A DNA stretch of 64,000 nt from Diplodia intermedia (lineage: Eukaryota; Ascomycota; Dothideomycetes; Botryosphaeriales; Botryosphaeriaceae), in contig JAKEKT010000009.1 in NCBI GenBank assembly GCA_021495925.1, forward strand, positions 186,001 through 250,000, given 5' to 3'. This document shows positions 11,363 through 23,516 of the stretch, piece by piece; within the stretch, counting starts at the first letter, position 1, and each line of letters begins with the position of its first letter. The notes below the pieces were generated by a model that was not told the DNA's origin, did not search any database, and saw only the letters and a list, made by a program, of their open reading frames with translations. The position numbers were made by a program, and so were the translations under genes.

Positions 11363-12091
11363 GTCGTCGGCGGCCTCGACGGCAGAGGCAATGGGCAATT
11401 GAGAGAGACGAGCGGATGAAAAACGAGTGCGATGCTGAGTAGTGAAGCTGGTCGCACTGAAGCCGCCGGGGCGCGGTCGCGGCCTAGCCCGGCAACCCGA
11501 TAGGCAGGGATCCGCACGCGGGCGCCCGAAGCTCCAGCACCGCCAGCCCCAGCCCAGCGACACGAATGGCTCCTCCCCCGCATCAGCAGGGATCCACCCC
11601 TCTGTGGGGTTGTGGGGGACGTCGCTCATCCCGCTGCTCTCACTGCAACGTCTGCTCGGAAATTCCGCCCATGGCGATCTGGTAGGTATTGGCACCGCAA
11701 TGCGAAGAATGGCACGAGTGCTTCAGCGAAACACATCGACTTTGGCCTCGGCCGACGGGGTTACATTCCGCTGGTGATGCTTTCGGCATTTGACTCTCGG
11801 CATATCCGGTGGCAATGCGCACCTTAGAGCCGTCCTTGCCCTTTTTCGTGGCCGCTGGTTGGTGGCTTTCCTCTGTCACTTCCTGCTATGCTTACATCCG
11901 ACGGGTCCCCGGCCAGCTGTCGGCAAAGCCGATTTCCGTTGGCTGATCACAATGCGGTCCATGAAATACAAGAAGAGGGTGGCACGTTCGCCTCTTGCAA
12001 GAACCTATTGTACATCCCAAGCTGAACATACATCATCATGGGGCAACATCTCTCTCTACCATCTTTCCTAACCCCCTTTCAGCCAGTCGCG
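11363..12091. other. Divergent promoter region, regulator / monooxygenase
   Basis: 729 bases between two divergent start codons. Scattered CGG triplets, the half-site class bound by Zn2Cys6 proteins, are present, but I could not single out a convincing operator. No ORF is supported. Confidence 0.4.
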
Positions 12092-13660
12092 ATGGCAGAC
12101 TATGCGGACAGGTTGGACATCATCATTGTGGGTGCGGGGTTGGGTGGCTTGGCTGCCTCTATCGAGTGCGCGCGCTCAGGCCACAATGTCACTGTGCTAG
12201 AGAGTGCTTCCGAGCTAGCTGAGGTTTGCAGAAGTGCCCAGCACCTCTACGCGAAAGCAGTTCTGACACGGACGAATAGGTCGGAGCAGGACTACAGATA
12301 ACCCCAAACTCTTCCAAGTTGTTGAAACGATGGGGTGTCTATGAGAAGCTTCAGAGCCAAGCGTGCGAGCCCAAGTCTTTGGTCGTCCATAGGTATACCG
12401 GGAAGGTCCTGGCCAAGGAAGAAGACTTCAACAAGCACATGTACGAGAAGTACGGCTCCCCATTTTCCGACGTGCACCGCGTCGACTTGCAGCAGGGCCT
12501 CGTCGCAAGAGCAAGAGAGCTGGGCGTCACCATAAGGCTCAGTCAGCGGGTGGATTCCCTGGACCTCGACGCAGTGCGGCCTCGAATCAAAACCACCAAC
12601 GGTGATGAGTTCCACTGCGACCTCGTGGTTGGAGCCGACGGCCTGTGGTCCAAGTGCCGGGAATCCTTGCTTGGCCAGAAAGCTCGGCCACTGCCGACCG
12701 GCGATCTTGCCTACCGCATCGTGCTCAGATTGGACCAGATTAAAGACCCTCAGTTGAGAGAAATGGTGTCCAATCCCCAGGTGCATTTCTGGGTGGGACC
12801 GGGCGCGCATGTTGTCGCATACTCGCTGAAAGGCGGTACTATGTACAACGTTGTGTTGCTAGTTCCGGATGATCTACCAGAGTCAGTAGCCAGGCAAAGT
12901 GGGTCAGTGGAAGAAATGAAAAAGCTGTTCCAAGGATGGGATCCCATATTGACGAGATTTTTGGATTGTGTGGACACGGTAGACAAGTGGAAGCTGATGC
13001 ACCGTGGGTGGCCGCAGTGCGCATGAGATGAATCAAAGCTGATGGATTCTCGCAGGCGAGCAGATGGATTCGTGGATAAGTGAACGAGGTAATCTGGTGA
13101 TGATGTAAGTGCAGTACTCCTACATTTGGTCAGTGCCTGGGCTAAACCATCGCAGCGGTGACTCCTGTCACCCAATGCTCCCCTATCTCGCGCAAGGAGC
13201 AAACTCAGCACTAGAGGATGGCGCGGTGTTGGGACGAGTGCTTGCTGGGGTGCAAGGAGGATCATCACTGCCACGAGCACTCAAAATATTCCAGCGATTG
13301 CGGAAGACACGCGGAGAAGCCATTGTCCGGGAGACGTTCAAGCAGGTAATGAGCGACAGGTTGAGGTCGAGAAACATGACGAATGCTGACCCAACGAAGC
13401 GAGAATCATTCCACATGCCAGACGGCCCAGAGCAGGTAGCACGCGATGAACTCTTCATGTCCAAGTTGGGCAAGGAAATTGATTGCGCTTTTCCAAGTAG
13501 ATGGTAAGTTGCGAAGTGTGAGCAGATCGCAGCCATTGCTGACGCACGGTGCAGGACGTGCCCCGAGGTGCAGCCATGGCTGTACGGATATGATGCTTGG
13601 AAGGAAGTGGATAGCGCGTTGCGGGAGGCCGCCGGTGTGGAAAATGCGACCAAGCTGTAG
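12092..13660 (+). CDS. FAD-dependent monooxygenase, salicylate-hydroxylase-like
   Basis: Five exons (12092-12223, 12280-13003, 13056-13104, 13156-13503, 13555-13660) give 452 aa. All three class A flavin hydroxylase signatures are present: the N-terminal dinucleotide fold (IIIVGAGLGG, then VTVLE), the DG motif (DLVVGADGLWSKCRE) and the GD motif (VMIGDSCHPMLPY). Intron 1 splits just before VGAGLQITPN. The 49-base exon 3 codes for EQMDSWISERGNLVM and is needed to reach the GD motif. The family hydroxylates aromatic acids using NAD(P)H and O2. The exact substrate cannot be told. An in-frame ATG 54 bases upstream exists, but the start used is nearest the FAD fold. A Zn2Cys6 regulator lies divergent. 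Confidence 0.9.
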
Positions 13661-14018
13661 CGATAGCGATTCGTGGCGTTTGTCCTTCTGGCATTGAGCG
13701 TAGCTAGTGAACCAATACACAAGTAAACGGCATCAGCAGTACTGAGAGCAGAAATTGGTGTAGAAGTAGAGCAGAGGCAGCGTGCAAACTGTTGTTGGGA
13801 GCCAGGGTTGCAAGGACCGCAAAAGCGCGCGCCAAGGCCGGGCCCCAGCCACTTCATCGTCATCTTGTCACAAGGCCCCGTCACCCGCAGCCTGAGCTCG
13901 CCGCCCTCTCCACAAATCGCCTCCGTTATCGTCGCCGACCACAACAGAGCTCTCCCCACAAACAACCACCATCGCCATACCCTCCCGACAGTCGCATTTT
14001 TTTCGCATCAACGTCGCC
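13661..14018. other. Intergenic, monooxygenase 3' / NPC2-like 5'
   Basis: 358 bases. It includes a pyrimidine- and CA-rich leader before the NPC2-like start; no other element was seen. Confidence 0.4.
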
Positions 14019-14688
14019 ATGAAGCTCTCGACGCTACTGCTCGCGGTCGCCAGCCCGCTGGTCGTCTCGGCCTCCCTTGGCGGTTTCCTAGGCCAGCAGG
14101 AGGTCATCAACCAGGACCTGTCCGTTCCCGGCGACAACCCACTGTTCTTCTGCGATGACCCGGCCGACAACATCCTCACCATCAAGTCCGCCGACCTGGA
14201 CCCCAACCCGCCTGAGGCGTGAGTAATCCCAAGCTCCCAATTCTCTTATCACCGTTGCTCCCACCTTCACGCGCAACCGCCATCAAAGCAGCGCAAGTAG
14301 CGCTAACGCACGTCGCGATGCAGTGGCACGAACCTCAACATCAAGGCGAGCGGTACGCTCTCTGAGAAGGTCGAAGAAGGTGCCAAGGTCCGCTTGCAGG
14401 TCAAGTACGGCTTGATCACCCTCATCAAGCAGGAGGCTTCGCTGTGCGAGTACGTCAAGGAGGTCGGCCTCGAGTGCCCGCTCGAGAAGGGCGATCTCAA
14501 CCTGACCAAGGACGTCGAACTGCCCAACCAGATCCCTCCGGTAAGCTTGCTCCGCCTACCCTCAAGCATTTTACGTAGATACTGATGGCGTGATTTTACA
14601 GGGCAAATACACCGTTCTCGCCGACGTCTTCACCAAGGACAACGCGAAGATCACTTGCCTCACCGCTAGCGTCCAGTTCCACAGATAG
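14019..14688 (+). CDS. NPC2: NPC2-like ML-domain sterol/phospholipid transfer protein
   Basis: Three exons (14019-14218, 14324-14540, 14602-14688) give 167 aa, the usual length for fungal PG/PI transfer proteins. An N-terminal signal peptide (about residues 1-18, leucine-rich, ending SAS) is followed by the ML domain: CDDPADNILTIKS, GTNLNIKASG, CEYVKEVGLECPLEKGD and the last strand GKYTVLADVFTKDNAKITC. The family binds sterols or anionic phospholipids in the vacuole or secretory lumen. It belongs to a group of housekeeping genes (V-ATPase subunit F, nuclear rim protein) and converges on the V-ATPase gene. The symbol reflects family membership. Confidence 0.92.
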
Positions 14689-15193
14689 GGTGTCTTTGCG
14701 TCTTCGAGACCTTGACATGGGCAGATGGCAGGTTGTTATCAAAAGAAGAAGCAGCGACGCGAGGCGAGCTGTGCGATGTCAGGTGGAGTTTGTACAGTAT
14801 TACAGGACTTGATGGCTCTTGGGTGACGCCGGTGGAGGGCTTTCTTATCAGTTGTGTACTCGTTGGGCCGAATGCCATACGCGCATGGTCGGCTCGGTCG
14901 AAGATACCTTGGTCGACGAGGCGTTCAGACCATTGCAATTAGGTTAATGACATTTTATGATTGGGGCAAGGAACCTGCGCATTCCTTCGCCTTTGCCGAT
15001 TGTCTGAAGCTAAGGGATATGATTTGCTATTGTTGATGCGAGCCGTGGCCTGAAAGCGACGACACATAGCCTATCAATGGTGAGGACGAAACACCGAGTC
15101 CATCTTGTTTTTGGGTATAAATTGATGTATAGCTGTACAAGCAGAACGCCTCCGATAGAATGCTCGTTGTATGCACAGGTTCAGTCTCGACAT
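14689..15193. other. Convergent 3' region
   Basis: 505 bases between the NPC2-like stop and the subunit F stop. Short spurious frames only. Confidence 0.45.
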
Positions 15194-15785
15194 TTACTCT
15201 CCAAACAGCCTCCGCACGCGCTTCAACACGCTGTCCTTGTCCGGATCGTAGGGGTGGTCTTTGGAAGGAATTTCGAGCAGGGACGGGAAAGCGGCGGTGT
15301 AGGCATCGACGCGATGGCGTATACGCTCGGCAATCTGGAACTCGCTGTTATTTCATGGCCAAGAGAGCATGAGAAGACGCAAGACATCGGGCTGAGGTGT
15401 GAATGCCGTACATGCTGGTTGATAAGTAGGATAGCGATGTCCTTCCGCTCCTCAGTGAACCTGTCAAAGGCGGCCTCGATGGCAGACGTCTCCGTCTTGT
15501 TGTCGACGACCAGGAAGTTCTTCTGGTTGTCCGGCGGCTGCGTGACGTGCTACACGCGGGGTACATCAGCTGGGGGTTGTCCAGGGATTGTTGCGACCTG
15601 CGGTAGCAATGATAAGGCTCTAGAGGGACTTACGCCGACGCCAGCGAGGAGGAGACCAGTCACCGAGTCCTAGAGGAAGTAGCGGTTAGCAGAGCTCCAG
15701 CGCATCCAAGGCAGGGGGCCCGCACTTCATCTCCGATGACAGCGAGGAACTGGCGGTCCTTGTAGGCAGAAGCTGGGGCAGCCAT
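15194..15785 (-). CDS. VMA7: V-type proton ATPase subunit F
   Basis: Four exons (15785-15726, 15669-15634, 15549-15412, 15334-15194) give 124 aa, the canonical length. Recognisable features are the N-terminal FLAVIGDEDSVTGLLLAGVG, then NFLVVDNKTE, FTEERKDIAILLINQHIAERI, and the C-terminal PSLLEIPSKDHPYDPDKDS. Subunit F sits in the central stalk of the V1 sector and couples ATP hydrolysis to rotation; the complex acidifies vacuoles and endosomes. Intron density is high (three introns in 375 coding bases), which is common for this gene in filamentous fungi. The nuclear rim protein gene starts divergently 345 bases away. Confidence 0.97.
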
Positions 15786-16130
15786 GGTCGTGGTTTGCGG
15801 CCTGCGTGCACTGTCGTGAACGGCAATGCAGGCTGTGGTTGAAGGAAGCTGGAGCTTGGTCGTCGGGCTGTGACGCCGCGGGGACCACGAGGCCGATCAC
15901 AGGCAGGGATTCTCGGCGGCCGGCGCTCTTTCCTCCGGCCTCTGTTTACCTTGACAATCGGCCGTGCGTTGTCTGTTCAAAGAACCAGGCCACCGACAAA
16001 CACAATGGCCCCGGCCCGCAGCTCGACATAGCATGGTAATCACTTCGCACCACTGCAGAACGATACTCGGCCTCCTTGTACAGCTTCTCAATCCGACGTG
16101 CACTCTCTGCGGCCTCTCCATACGCTAGCG
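15786..16130. other. Divergent promoter, VMA7 / NUR1-like
   Basis: 345 bases shared by two divergent housekeeping genes. No TATA box is apparent. Confidence 0.4.
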
Positions 16131-17560
16131 ATGCCCCCGCTTATCCGCCGCCGCCCGCTCTCGGAGCGCATCAAAGCCTACCTGGATCCGTACGACTGGC
16201 TATTGTGGCTATCGGAGGAACTCAACAGCAATGATCTGGATGAGGCGCTCAAGGATTGGGCATGGCCTATAGGCGTTGCCGTCAATTTGATCTTCATGAT
16301 CACAAGAGCGAACAGTGGCGCAATAACCTCGCGAGACAGTGAGGACGTATTCGGAGACTATAGTGCTAACGCCGGGACTGGTTGGTTTCGCTGGCTGGTA
16401 GGTCACCTTGACTCTATGCTAGTATAAACTCCTCACTAACAAGCGAGCAGTGCTCCTTCATCGTACACCTGCTGTCGCTCCTCTCGCTCGTGAACGCTTT
16501 CTTCACTTTCCAGCGCAAGCGCCACTACCGACTCTTCGAGAACCCCGTCGAGACAACCCCGACCACACCTTCTGCGCGCCGTGTTCGCGTCGACTCGTCG
16601 CCCCTCGCTTCATCGCCACTACGCTTTCTCTCGAACATTGTCGCATCATCTAGCGCACAGGCACGCGCGCACCCGGATGCAAATCGCGAAGTGTGGGAAA
16701 TATCCATTTGGGATCCTACGCCGACGTGCCTGCGGCTCTTCTGCTTGTTCAGCCCTGGACATGTCCTAGTGTACTGGCTCTTTCTTCCGCTGGGCCCGCT
16801 GGACCCACGCCCCAGTGTGACAGTAGCCATCACTGTGATTCTCGGGTTTCTGATGACAACACAACTTCATTTTCTCCAATCATCCTTCTCGCAACAGACT
16901 AAAGATGCTGCGTTGATCCATCGTGAGGTTCTTCACGAGTACGACACCAAATTCGTGCACCCCAACCTGAATAGGCCCGTTCGCAACGTGGGTACGCAGA
17001 CGCCGGACAATGAGTCTAAGGCCAGGGCCACTAGAGAAGTCGATATATACACACCGACCACCGTCATTAACAGGGGATTCCGCACTAACCCCAACCCTGC
17101 GTACGCCGGGCAATACGACCCGGACAACGTTCTCCAATCCGAACAGCGTGCTCCACGATCTACTATGCCAAATCCGTTCGTCACTCCACGACTGGCTAAC
17201 GCACAGGTACCGACTGGATCGCCTGGAGGCTCCTCAGTGGGACGCAGAACAACCACCACCATGAGACAGCCTGTTTTCCGCTCCACAGCTGATGCCAGTA
17301 CGGGCGATGGCGGCAGCCTGGGCGTGTACTCTCATGCTGCATCACCTCTGCGCAAGCCGCAGTCCACAAACTTCATGAGACCGAACGATGCCGATCGGAG
17401 GCTCGCCTCTCCAGAGCGGAGGAGAGGTAGCCCGCTGAAGCGCATGAGCACGCCTGGAGACATGGGCAAGGTACCAGAGCTGGAGAGGCCGGGTTCGGAA
17501 AGACAGCGAAGGCCGTACTATACGGGGCACGATTCGCGGCGGGAGACAGGACGGTATTAG
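16131..17560 (+). CDS. NUR1: Nuclear rim protein NUR1-like (DUF2418) membrane protein
   Basis: Two exons (16131-16397, 16451-17560) give 458 aa. Four hydrophobic segments (about 45-60, 92-109, 184-204, 211-230) are followed by a long basic, Ser/Pro-rich tail. The N-terminal RIKAYLDPYDWLLWLSEEL and the segment EVWEISIWDPTPTCLRLFCLFSP are typical of the DUF2418/NUR1 family. In budding yeast Nur1 is an inner-nuclear-membrane protein that helps tether rDNA and silent chromatin. The tail contains RRRGSPLKRMSTP, which resembles a basic phosphorylation-site region. An in-frame ATG 33 bases upstream is possible. Confidence is good for the family, lower for conserved function. Confidence 0.85.
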
Positions 17561-17860
17561 GAGGAGTGCACTTTTTTCACCATTCTCTTGTTGTGGTTGT
17601 CGAGATACCACAAAGGCCGGAAAGGTGCGGTTAGTTGGCCACTCATCCGCATTAGCAAACAGCGTTATAGGCGTTCATTGGGAGTTTAAGGGGATTCCAC
17701 GCATGGTACGCGTGTGTACTTGAGCTAATTTGCCTCTATTGACATCGGGTCGAGGGCGGGTCGCGAAAATGTAATTATAAATCTTCGAATGGAAAAAAAG
17801 GCACGTCAATCATTAACGTCGTGGCCCATCCCTGCCAATCGACCCATCCTCCCTTCTCTT

Positions 17861-17900
<40 letters not shown>

Positions 17901-17911
17901 CCAGCGCTCCC
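17561..17911. other. Convergent 3' region with a (CA)n tract
   Basis: 351 bases holding the dinucleotide repeat listed separately; nothing else was seen. Confidence 0.5.
17864..17897 (+). repeat. (AC)17 microsatellite
   Basis: A perfect dinucleotide tract between two convergent stop codons. A likely polymorphic marker. Confidence 0.95.
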
Positions 17912-18247
17912 TCATTCCCTCCACCCCGCAATCTTGTCCTTCAACCCCTGCCGAAACCCTCCCTTCTCCTCCCCACCGTCATCAATCTCCGCCGCCTGTC
18001 CATCCTTCTCCACCTCCCTTTCTCCCTTCCCCCGCTCCCTCCTCTCCCTCGCCTCCGCCACCTCGCGGTCGAACTGCTCCAACCGGGCCTTGCGGGCCGC
18101 CGCGGCTTTGTCGGACACCTCCTCGCCGTGCTCGGGATAGCTCGGCCGCGGCTCGCCGCCGGGCATGTAGGGCGAGGTGCGGTTTTGTTGCGTGGTGGAG
18201 ATGTAGCCTGCGTTCAGGGAGGATATGCCGGCGGAGAGGGAAGGCAT
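17912..18247 (-). CDS. Small hydrophilic protein of unknown function
   Basis: A single exon of 111 aa, not recognised. The N-terminus (MPSLSAGISSLNAGYIST) leads to a short Pro/Ser stretch, then a strongly charged Ala/Arg/Glu-rich segment (about 45-83) predicted as a helix or coiled coil, then GEEKGGFRQGLKDKIAGW at the end. The conserved-looking termini and charged helix argue for a real gene. There is no signal peptide or membrane segment. It converges on the NUR1-like gene. A poly-A/poly-T rich leader precedes the start. Confidence 0.6.
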   Translation of the reverse strand: MPSLSAGISSLNAGYISTTQQNRTSPYMPGGEPRPSYPEHGEEVSDKAAAARKARLEQFDREVAEARERRERGKGEREVEKDGQAAEIDDGGEEKGGFRQGLKDKIAGWRE

Positions 18248-20774
18248 TGTGGTTTTTTTTTCTTCTTTTTTTTTTCGTAAGGGTGGTGTCCCGGTGTTGG
18301 TCGTTGGAGTGGAGGGGGGGCGGACTGCAAGGGCGGCTTGTCGGGTGTTGCTGATTGAGTGGCACAGAGCGTCTGACAGGAGTGGCGTAGTGGTGCTGGT
18401 TTGGATGGGGGATAGGGTGGTTCGAGATTATTTGGATTGGTTGATGGGTTGTTAAGTTGATGTAGTCCAAGCGTAGTGTTTGGTTGACAAAAGCGATCGA
18501 TGGTACGTTACGGGGGAACCAGAAAACCGGTTGCGGAAGGGGATTTCAAATGTATTTGTGATTTGAAACCTGGCTCCTACGTGTTATACAAAGACGCTAT
18601 AATACACCGCGCCTCAATGTGTACTACTAGGTACGTACATCTTTTTCCGCAAAGAAGGTGAAGCTGACAAGGCAACCTACGTGATGAGATTCTTGACGTC
18701 ATGGTAGTGGCTGTGTGATTTCTTCTCGGCACACTCGTTCCGTCGCGTGGGCACCTGAAAGCAAACAGAGACGTCGCCTTCGCCTGGACAACACCATCCC
18801 CCATGTACCTAGCGTCCAGCTGGGACCGAGATAGGATTCTATTTAATTGAGGACGGGAAGCCAAAGAAAATTGCCCAATCACCTAACGACTCGCACTTCG
18901 GATAGGCCTGGTCAATGCTGCAGATAGTGCTTTATCACTGCTTTATCGACGTCGGGCATCTACCACGCGACTAATAGCTAGGAAGAAAAATTGGAAATCA
19001 GAGGCGCTCCACGCCTCAATGAATCCTACTCTTTTCTTCTCGTCAGAAGTGGCGCGCAGGCGGCCAGCAGTAGATCATTCGGGTCTCGGGAGCAACACGA
19101 GGGTAGGTGGGGTTATTTTTGGCGGCAGCCGAGGATGACTACCGCTTGACAAGGCTGTGGGCTCATGCGAGCGCCTTTTACCGTTTCAGGCAAAGTGGGT
19201 ATGCTAAACAAGAAAGTTAAAGTAGTGAGGCAACCGGCAGTCGAGCCGGCGGGAGGCGCAATTATTGCTGCCTAAGTCGACATGCCGAAAAGCTGTCGTG
19301 CTTGTGAGAGGAAATTGAAGCGGGGTCTAATGGTGGTGATAGGTTGGGAGCAGTCACAGCGCATTTGGTGGGACTGGAAAGAGCCGACGGCGCTACGACG
19401 AGGAAATTGCAAGTGCCTGCGGGCGGCTTTGTGTCCTTGCGTGTAAGCTATAGGTGTTTAAGGGCGCTTGGACAGAGGGAGCATGTTTGAAACCTTGCAG
19501 TGTGCAATGCAAGGCTAACGCGAGATAGACACGTTTCGTCGCAGAGTTTCGGAGTGAGGGCCGGGCAGGAATGCGGCGCTGGTGTCGAGCGTGGGCGGGG
19601 CTCAGGGGCAGGCACGATGGCTGCGTGGCAAGCACAATACTACAGCGACAGTCTGGTGGCGGAAGCGGAGCGCTTGGAGGCTTGTTGCAAAAGGGGTCCG
19701 TTGTAGAAGTGGATGAGGCTCGTGTCGATAGTGCGTGCTCGGGTTTGGCTGGGGCAGCAGTAGGGCAGAGCGGGGCTGCTCCCAAAGTCGAAGCAGTTCT
19801 GCTTCCTTGCCTTGGCCGCTGCCACACCTCGACTGCACACACGCTCTCCTTCGCTCCACCCAGGAACCACTGTGTTTGCTGACCGCCGACCTGTGCTGCT
19901 CTTGCACAGCCGCAATGCCGGGTGAGGGCGGAAGAGTTGCGGTCACTCTGCGGGTTGCTGCCTGCTCCGTTGCGCGCGCGGATGCGCCGGCGGCCATGCA
20001 ACCTCGCGTTGACGGAGGTCAAGCTTTTTCATTTCCCACCGAGCGCTGCGCTGGCCCACAAAGCTTGGCACCGACTCTCTCGGCCCCTGGCACACTGGGC
20101 TCCATCGCTCTCCCTCGCCTTCGCAGTCGGCGGGTCCGCTCCTCATCGCGTGCGTTGGCTCGCATGCGCTGCCTCGCATCGACCCTCGTCCGCCCTCGCG
20201 TAGAGCGTCGTATCAATATTGTGTGCGACCGACTGCTCTGCGCGCTCTGCCGCCACAGCGCTGAGATGTGCATCGTGCCGATTGGGCTGATCGATAGGGT
20301 AGATGCGGTGCACGCACCACCGCGACGATACGGCAACGAAGGCACAAGGCGGTGTCTCTGCGGTAATTGAACTGGTGTCTCCAGGCCTGCGCGTTGCCGG
20401 CGCCAAGCGATGGTACGGTGCTGAGTGAGATGGATGCATGTGCAGGCGGCGCAGCGTGCTGATAACGGCGCCAGTAGTGGCTGTCAACCTGCCAGGCCGG
20501 GCCTGTCGGTCCAGGCAGATCCGCAGCATCCTCCAGAAGTGGGACCGCCGGAGAAGGCCGTGCGCCCATATCGGCCGGCAGTGCGCCACAGCCATGGCAG
20601 CCATCGCGCATCCAGGGCCTTTTCTGGCTCGTATTGCTAGCTTGAGCCCGTGCCTTGATGAAGCCCTAGGTACCTACTATATCTCGCAAGCCCACCCAAA
20701 CTCTCTTCTCCACGCGTTTCCTGTGCAACCGCCAACCCTCTCCCTCCTGCGCCGCTCGCTCGACACTGCCCACC
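18248..20774. other. Gene-poor stretch, 2.5 kb
   Basis: No gene supported. 18.3-19.4 kb is moderately A/T-rich; 19.4-20.6 kb is GC-rich with long overlapping open frames on both strands but biased composition and no domain. The last 100 bases carry a TATA-like TATAT and pyrimidine-rich leader for the GT90 gene. Confidence 0.4.
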
Positions 20775-22578
20775 ATGAGCTGGAAGAGTTTGTTGTCGCC
20801 CTCGTCGCCGCGGTACACCCCGCTCGGCTTCCCGGACGCGCCTGCGAGACGAGTGCCGCCGCGCCGCATCCTGTACGCCGGCGCTGCTGCAGTTGCCACG
20901 GTTTTCGTCATTGCTACTGCCTCCTGGCACGTCAATCGCCGCTCGCCCTTCCACGACCCCAGCTATTTCGAAACCGTCAAGCTGTCCGAGGGCTACAAGT
21001 GGCAGTTCGACACCCAGCGCGACTCCCTCAACTATGGCCTCACCGACGAACAGTGTGATGTAAGTTTGTTCAGCCGCAGCGTGCATCCTTTGTGATGTCA
21101 TGTCCGCTAACCAGCCGCCACAGGCCGCTTTTCCCGACCTGTTCCTGGAACTGGACCGTGCCCAGGACTTCTTTTCCGACAACCGGATTCAGTACAAGGA
21201 TGTCCACCTTTCCACCGAGGCCGAGCTGAACGAGAACTGGAACGGAAAGACGCGCGCTGAGTTCCATCTTATGATCTACAATGGCGAGGTACGCGAAAAA
21301 GAGTATCGAGATCCAGCCCAAAAATAGTCCAACTAACACCTCTTCCTAGTTGATCGTTGTCGATGAAGCCAAAGGCGAGCCGGACCGATCCCGTGGCCTG
21401 TCCGCAATGGCATCCATGTACCGTGCCATCAATGCCCATCCCAACCCGCGCTCCATCCCCAACGTCGAGTTCATTCTGGATCTGCACGACAACAGCCAGC
21501 CTGGACCCGAGGGCAAGATCCGCTTCACCTGGGCTCGCCACAAGAACAACCCGTTCATGTGGGTCATTCCCGTAAGTACTTCAAAATATCCGAGTATTCC
21601 CGGTGAACGTTGAGCCTAATGAATCTGCGTTAGGACTTCGATGGATGGACCTACCCCGACGATGCCGTTGGATCCTATGTGCAATTCCGGAATGATGTGG
21701 CGGAGATTGAGAAGCCGTTCGAGGAGAAGATCCCGCAGCTGTCGTGGCGTGGCAGTCTGGGCGTTAACCACGGTCTGCGCCAGAACCTCATGGACGCATC
21801 TGAAGGCAAGGAATGGTCCGACGTCAAGGCCATCAACTGGAGGACGCGGAGCAACGTTTTGGCCATGAAGGACTTCTGCAACTACCAATATGTCGCGCAC
21901 ACCGAGGGCAACACCTGGAGCGGCCGCCTGCGCTACCTGCACAACTGCAACTCGGTGCCCGTCATCCACGACCTGGACTGGGTTGCGCACTACTACCCGC
22001 TGCTGCAGGCCGACGGCCCGTACCAGAACTACGTCAAGGTCAACCGCGACTTCTCCGACCTGAACGAGAAGATGGAGCACCTGATTGCGAACCCGAACGA
22101 GGCCAAGCGCATCGCGGCGCAGTCGGCGCAGACCTTCCGCGACCGCTACCTGACGCCCGCGGCCGAGGCGTGCTACTGGCGCCGTATGTTCGCCAAGTAC
22201 GCCAGCGTGCAAGACTTCGAGCCGCGTCTGTACGACGAGGAGCTCGGGCCCGATGGCGAGGTGGTCCACCGCTTGCGCCGCGGCCAGACCTTCGAGCGCT
22301 TCGCCTTCCGCGGCAAGGACGGCTATGAGCACGGCATTTTCGAGGAGCCCAAGAACGAGTGCAAGAACGAGTCCAGCGTTGCCTCTCCCACTCCTGTCAT
22401 GACCCCAGTGACGCCCATCACCCCCGTGCCCACTCCCGTCGAGCTGATTGAGACTCCCATCGAGACCCCGCTTGACGGCCCCGTACCTACGCCCGCTGCG
22501 TCTGATGCGGAAACTCTGGCTCCAGCTGCCTCCTCTGCCCCCCTTGATGGTAACCAGGATGATTTCTGGGGACAATAG
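20775..22578 (+). CDS. GT90 (CAP10/Rumi-like) type II membrane glycosyltransferase
   Basis: Four exons (20775-21059, 21124-21288, 21350-21571, 21634-22578) give 538 aa. A short basic cytosolic tail is followed by a membrane anchor (about 32-51), so a Golgi type II topology is likely. The CAP10 domain is clear: FILDLHDNS, SWRGSLGVNHGLRQNLMD, FCNYQYVAHTEGNTWSGRLR, YLHNCNSVPVIHDLDW and YVKVNRDFSDLNEKMEHL. GT90 includes fungal capsule xylosyltransferases and animal protein O-glucosyltransferases; donor and acceptor cannot be told here. The C-terminal 60 residues are a Pro/Thr-rich tail of TP-V repeats with no known role. The start has a CACCATG context. Confidence 0.9.
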
Positions 22579-23516
22579 ACGGATAGATGATCTCTTAAGT
22601 TTTTAACGGCTGTTTTGTGGGCATGAAAAGAAAATGGGAGCACATTGGCGTTCTTGAAAGGAATATGGAGGGTATGGGTTCTTTCAAATCTTTCTTTCTT
22701 TTTCACGTTGATACCCTTTATGCCGAGCGGCTGTATCAAATTCCTTCTTCTTTCCATTATCCTGTTTCTTCAAATTTTGCTGGTTCTAGTCGACGAGGAG
22801 CGAGTAGTTGCGCTTGAAACTCACAAGCAGTTTCGAAAGCCAAAGTCCTTTTTCCTTCATTTCTTCAATAAGCGCTTTAAAGTGGTTTATACACGAGGAG
22901 GTGAACATCACGGGGCAGGCCAAGGGGATGGGCATTTAGACACTAGACGACCGTAGCCCGTTCCAAGATAATGTCTACACGACCTCATACAACAATTCCC
23001 GTCCGCCCAAACTCAGTGAGTGTGATGTAGACGGCAGCCTTGTATGATAGCGGGTTTGACGGTTCAAATAAGCTTTCGGTTTTGACAGATCCAAAGCACT
23101 GGGTTGAAAAGCACTGACGACTGACGCTAAGCTCTATACATATCCTAATGACGCGCGTCCCTCCACCCTGATAAGGCCGATTGGAGATCCCTCGTGTACA
23201 TCCATTCCCTTTTCTCGTATAGCCAAGAAGCAAGAAACAAAAGTTGACGCCGTTGATCGAAAGGTTTGAGAGATACCACCAGGAAACGAAACAAGAGAAA
23301 AAAAAACAAAGATCGTGCGGACCACAAAGGAATAGAGCGACATGCTCCTACCCACCTTTTTTTTTTTTTCCTTTCAACCTTTCGCTTTTCCAGTGATCAT
23401 GGAGAGGGAATGGGACATAGGGATGGGAGGGAAAAAAATGAATAAGACCACGCTTGCTTTTCCTTCTCACACAACAGATCGCTTTTTTTTTTCCTTTTCC
23501 TTTCCATCCGTCCATC
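22579..23516. other. Intergenic, 0.9 kb
   Basis: T-rich 3' flank of the GT90 gene, then sequence without a supported gene. Several poly-T and poly-A runs at 23.28-23.50 kb. Confidence 0.4.

Noticed and set aside
15077..15673. 198-codon plus-strand frame
   Set aside because: Antisense to the four-exon V-ATPase subunit F gene, which is unambiguous.
19393..20370. Overlapping long frames on both strands
   Set aside because: They exist on both strands with mirror-like composition, as expected from GC-rich non-coding DNA.
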